Assembly (NCBI GenBank): GCA_947505055.1
Contig: CANNLO010000291.1
Coordinates: forward strand, 1 to 6,145
Length of the DNA: 6,145 nt
Reading direction: 5' to 3'
Source of the DNA: Methylococcaceae bacterium
Lineage (GTDB): Bacteria > Pseudomonadota > Gammaproteobacteria > Methylococcales > Methylomonadaceae
Position numbers and translations under genes: made by a program. The stretch's first letter is position 1. Each line of letters begins with the position of its first letter. Of the stretch, positions 5,653 through 6,145 are shown in pieces. The notes under the pieces were generated by a model, which worked only from the letters and a program-made list of their open reading frames with translations, ran no database searches and was not told the DNA's origin.

Positions 5653-6145
5653 AATTTAGTCTTTATTTGAATTGAATTTTTTACCGTCTCATTAATTGAC
5701 TCTTTTAAGCTGTATTTTAATACTAACCCAAGTTCATTTTTAGCCTTTTTGATCGACGGAATATATCGATCAATCTTAGTTTCAGTAACCAATGGTACTT
5801 CTGCTGGCACCCGAAAACTTTGTGATAACTCCATAGCTAAATCAACAACAAGAATCGCTTGATCTGACCCCACATTATATATTTGGCAATCTTGTGAAGC
5901 GTGATCTGCTATTGTCATTAACCATTCCACAAGGTCATCCGCATACATATAGCTTCGATATACTTGGTGCGTCGCTTTTACAACAATAGGTCTATTATTA
6001 AGCACATCACCAATAAAATTCCCTATCGCAAAATGTTGGTCTCGCGGTAAATATTCCCCAACAAAGGCAAAGCATCTGGCAATACTCACATTTAATCCCA
6101 TGCAGCCCAAATCGATGATTGCCCTTTCGGCATCTTGTTTTGCAA
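5649..6145 (-). CDS. NAD-dependent epimerase/dehydratase, C-terminal half (5' end outside window)
   Basis: The frame is open to the right edge, giving the last 164 residues of an extended short-chain dehydrogenase (WcaG-like) that modifies a nucleotide-linked sugar. The visible part begins AKQDAERAI, which fits the region just after the YxxxK active site; that lysine is probably the second visible residue. Then come ARCFAFVGEYLPRDQHFAIG (the substrate-loop 'R.f..yGP' segment of the family), RSYMYADDLVEWL and YNVGSDQAIL, all hallmarks of the C-terminal substrate-binding domain, and RYIPSIKKAKNELG near the end. The NAD-binding GxxGxxG motif lies outside the window. The TTG at 6110 is an internal leucine, not the start. 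The stop TGA at 5651-5649 overlaps the methyltransferase ATG by 4 nt. Which sugar it acts on (for example a dTDP-, GDP- or CDP-deoxyhexose) cannot be decided here. A decayed relative lies at 4328-4621. Confidence 0.92.
   Translation of the reverse strand, partial: AKQDAERAIIDLGCMGLNVSIARCFAFVGEYLPRDQHFAIGNFIGDVLNNRPIVVKATHQVYRSYMYADDLVEWLMTIADHASQDCQIYNVGSDQAILVVDLAMELSQSFRVPAEVPLVTETKIDRYIPSIKKAKNELGLVLKYSLKESINETVKNSIQIKTKL

Noticed and set aside
1..6145. Mobile element, CRISPR array, tRNA or defence system
   Set aside because: No transposase, integrase, nuclease or reverse transcriptase motifs, no regularly spaced direct repeats, and no cloverleaf-like sequence were seen; all genes fit a polysaccharide locus.

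Overview
The window is AT-rich (about one third G+C by eye). Every supportable gene lies on the minus strand, so transcription runs from high to low coordinates. The content is that of a surface-polysaccharide (O-antigen, LPS or capsule) locus of a Gram-negative bacterium: a nucleotide-sugar type NAD-dependent epimerase/dehydratase, two SAM methyltransferases with N-terminal CxxC pairs, two glycosyltransferases, and one exported beta-propeller of the PQQ-dependent sugar dehydrogenase family. The signal peptide and gene content suggest a proteobacterium; nothing here supports a genus or species.

Layout in transcription order: (1) the C-terminal half of an NAD-dependent epimerase/dehydratase, whose 5' part lies beyond the right edge (6145 to 5649); (2) a class I SAM methyltransferase overlapping its stop by 4 nt (5652-4681); (3) a perfect 9-bp hairpin, then a decayed 3' fragment of a second copy of the epimerase gene, with two in-frame stops and no 5' half (4621-4328); (4) a secreted PQQ-dependent sugar dehydrogenase-like propeller (4309-3086); (5) a glycosyltransferase of the GT92/GT2-like DxD type with a GTG start and a strong Shine-Dalgarno (3055-2174); (6) a 253-nt, extremely AT-rich spacer; (7) a GT2 family glycosyltransferase (1920-1162); (8) a second SAM methyltransferase running off the left edge (1034 to 1).

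Likely cooperation (inference): the epimerase and methyltransferases make or decorate a modified sugar, the two glycosyltransferases add residues to a lipid-linked glycan on the cytoplasmic side, and the propeller acts in the periplasm. No polymerase, flippase or export gene is inside the window.

The most notable points are the epimerase remnant, which marks a past recombination or cassette-exchange event and whose similarity to the intact copy is patchy, and the propeller, which keeps the recognisable PQQ-contact residues but appears to lack the family's catalytic histidine. I found no mobile element, CRISPR array, RNA gene or new defence system.
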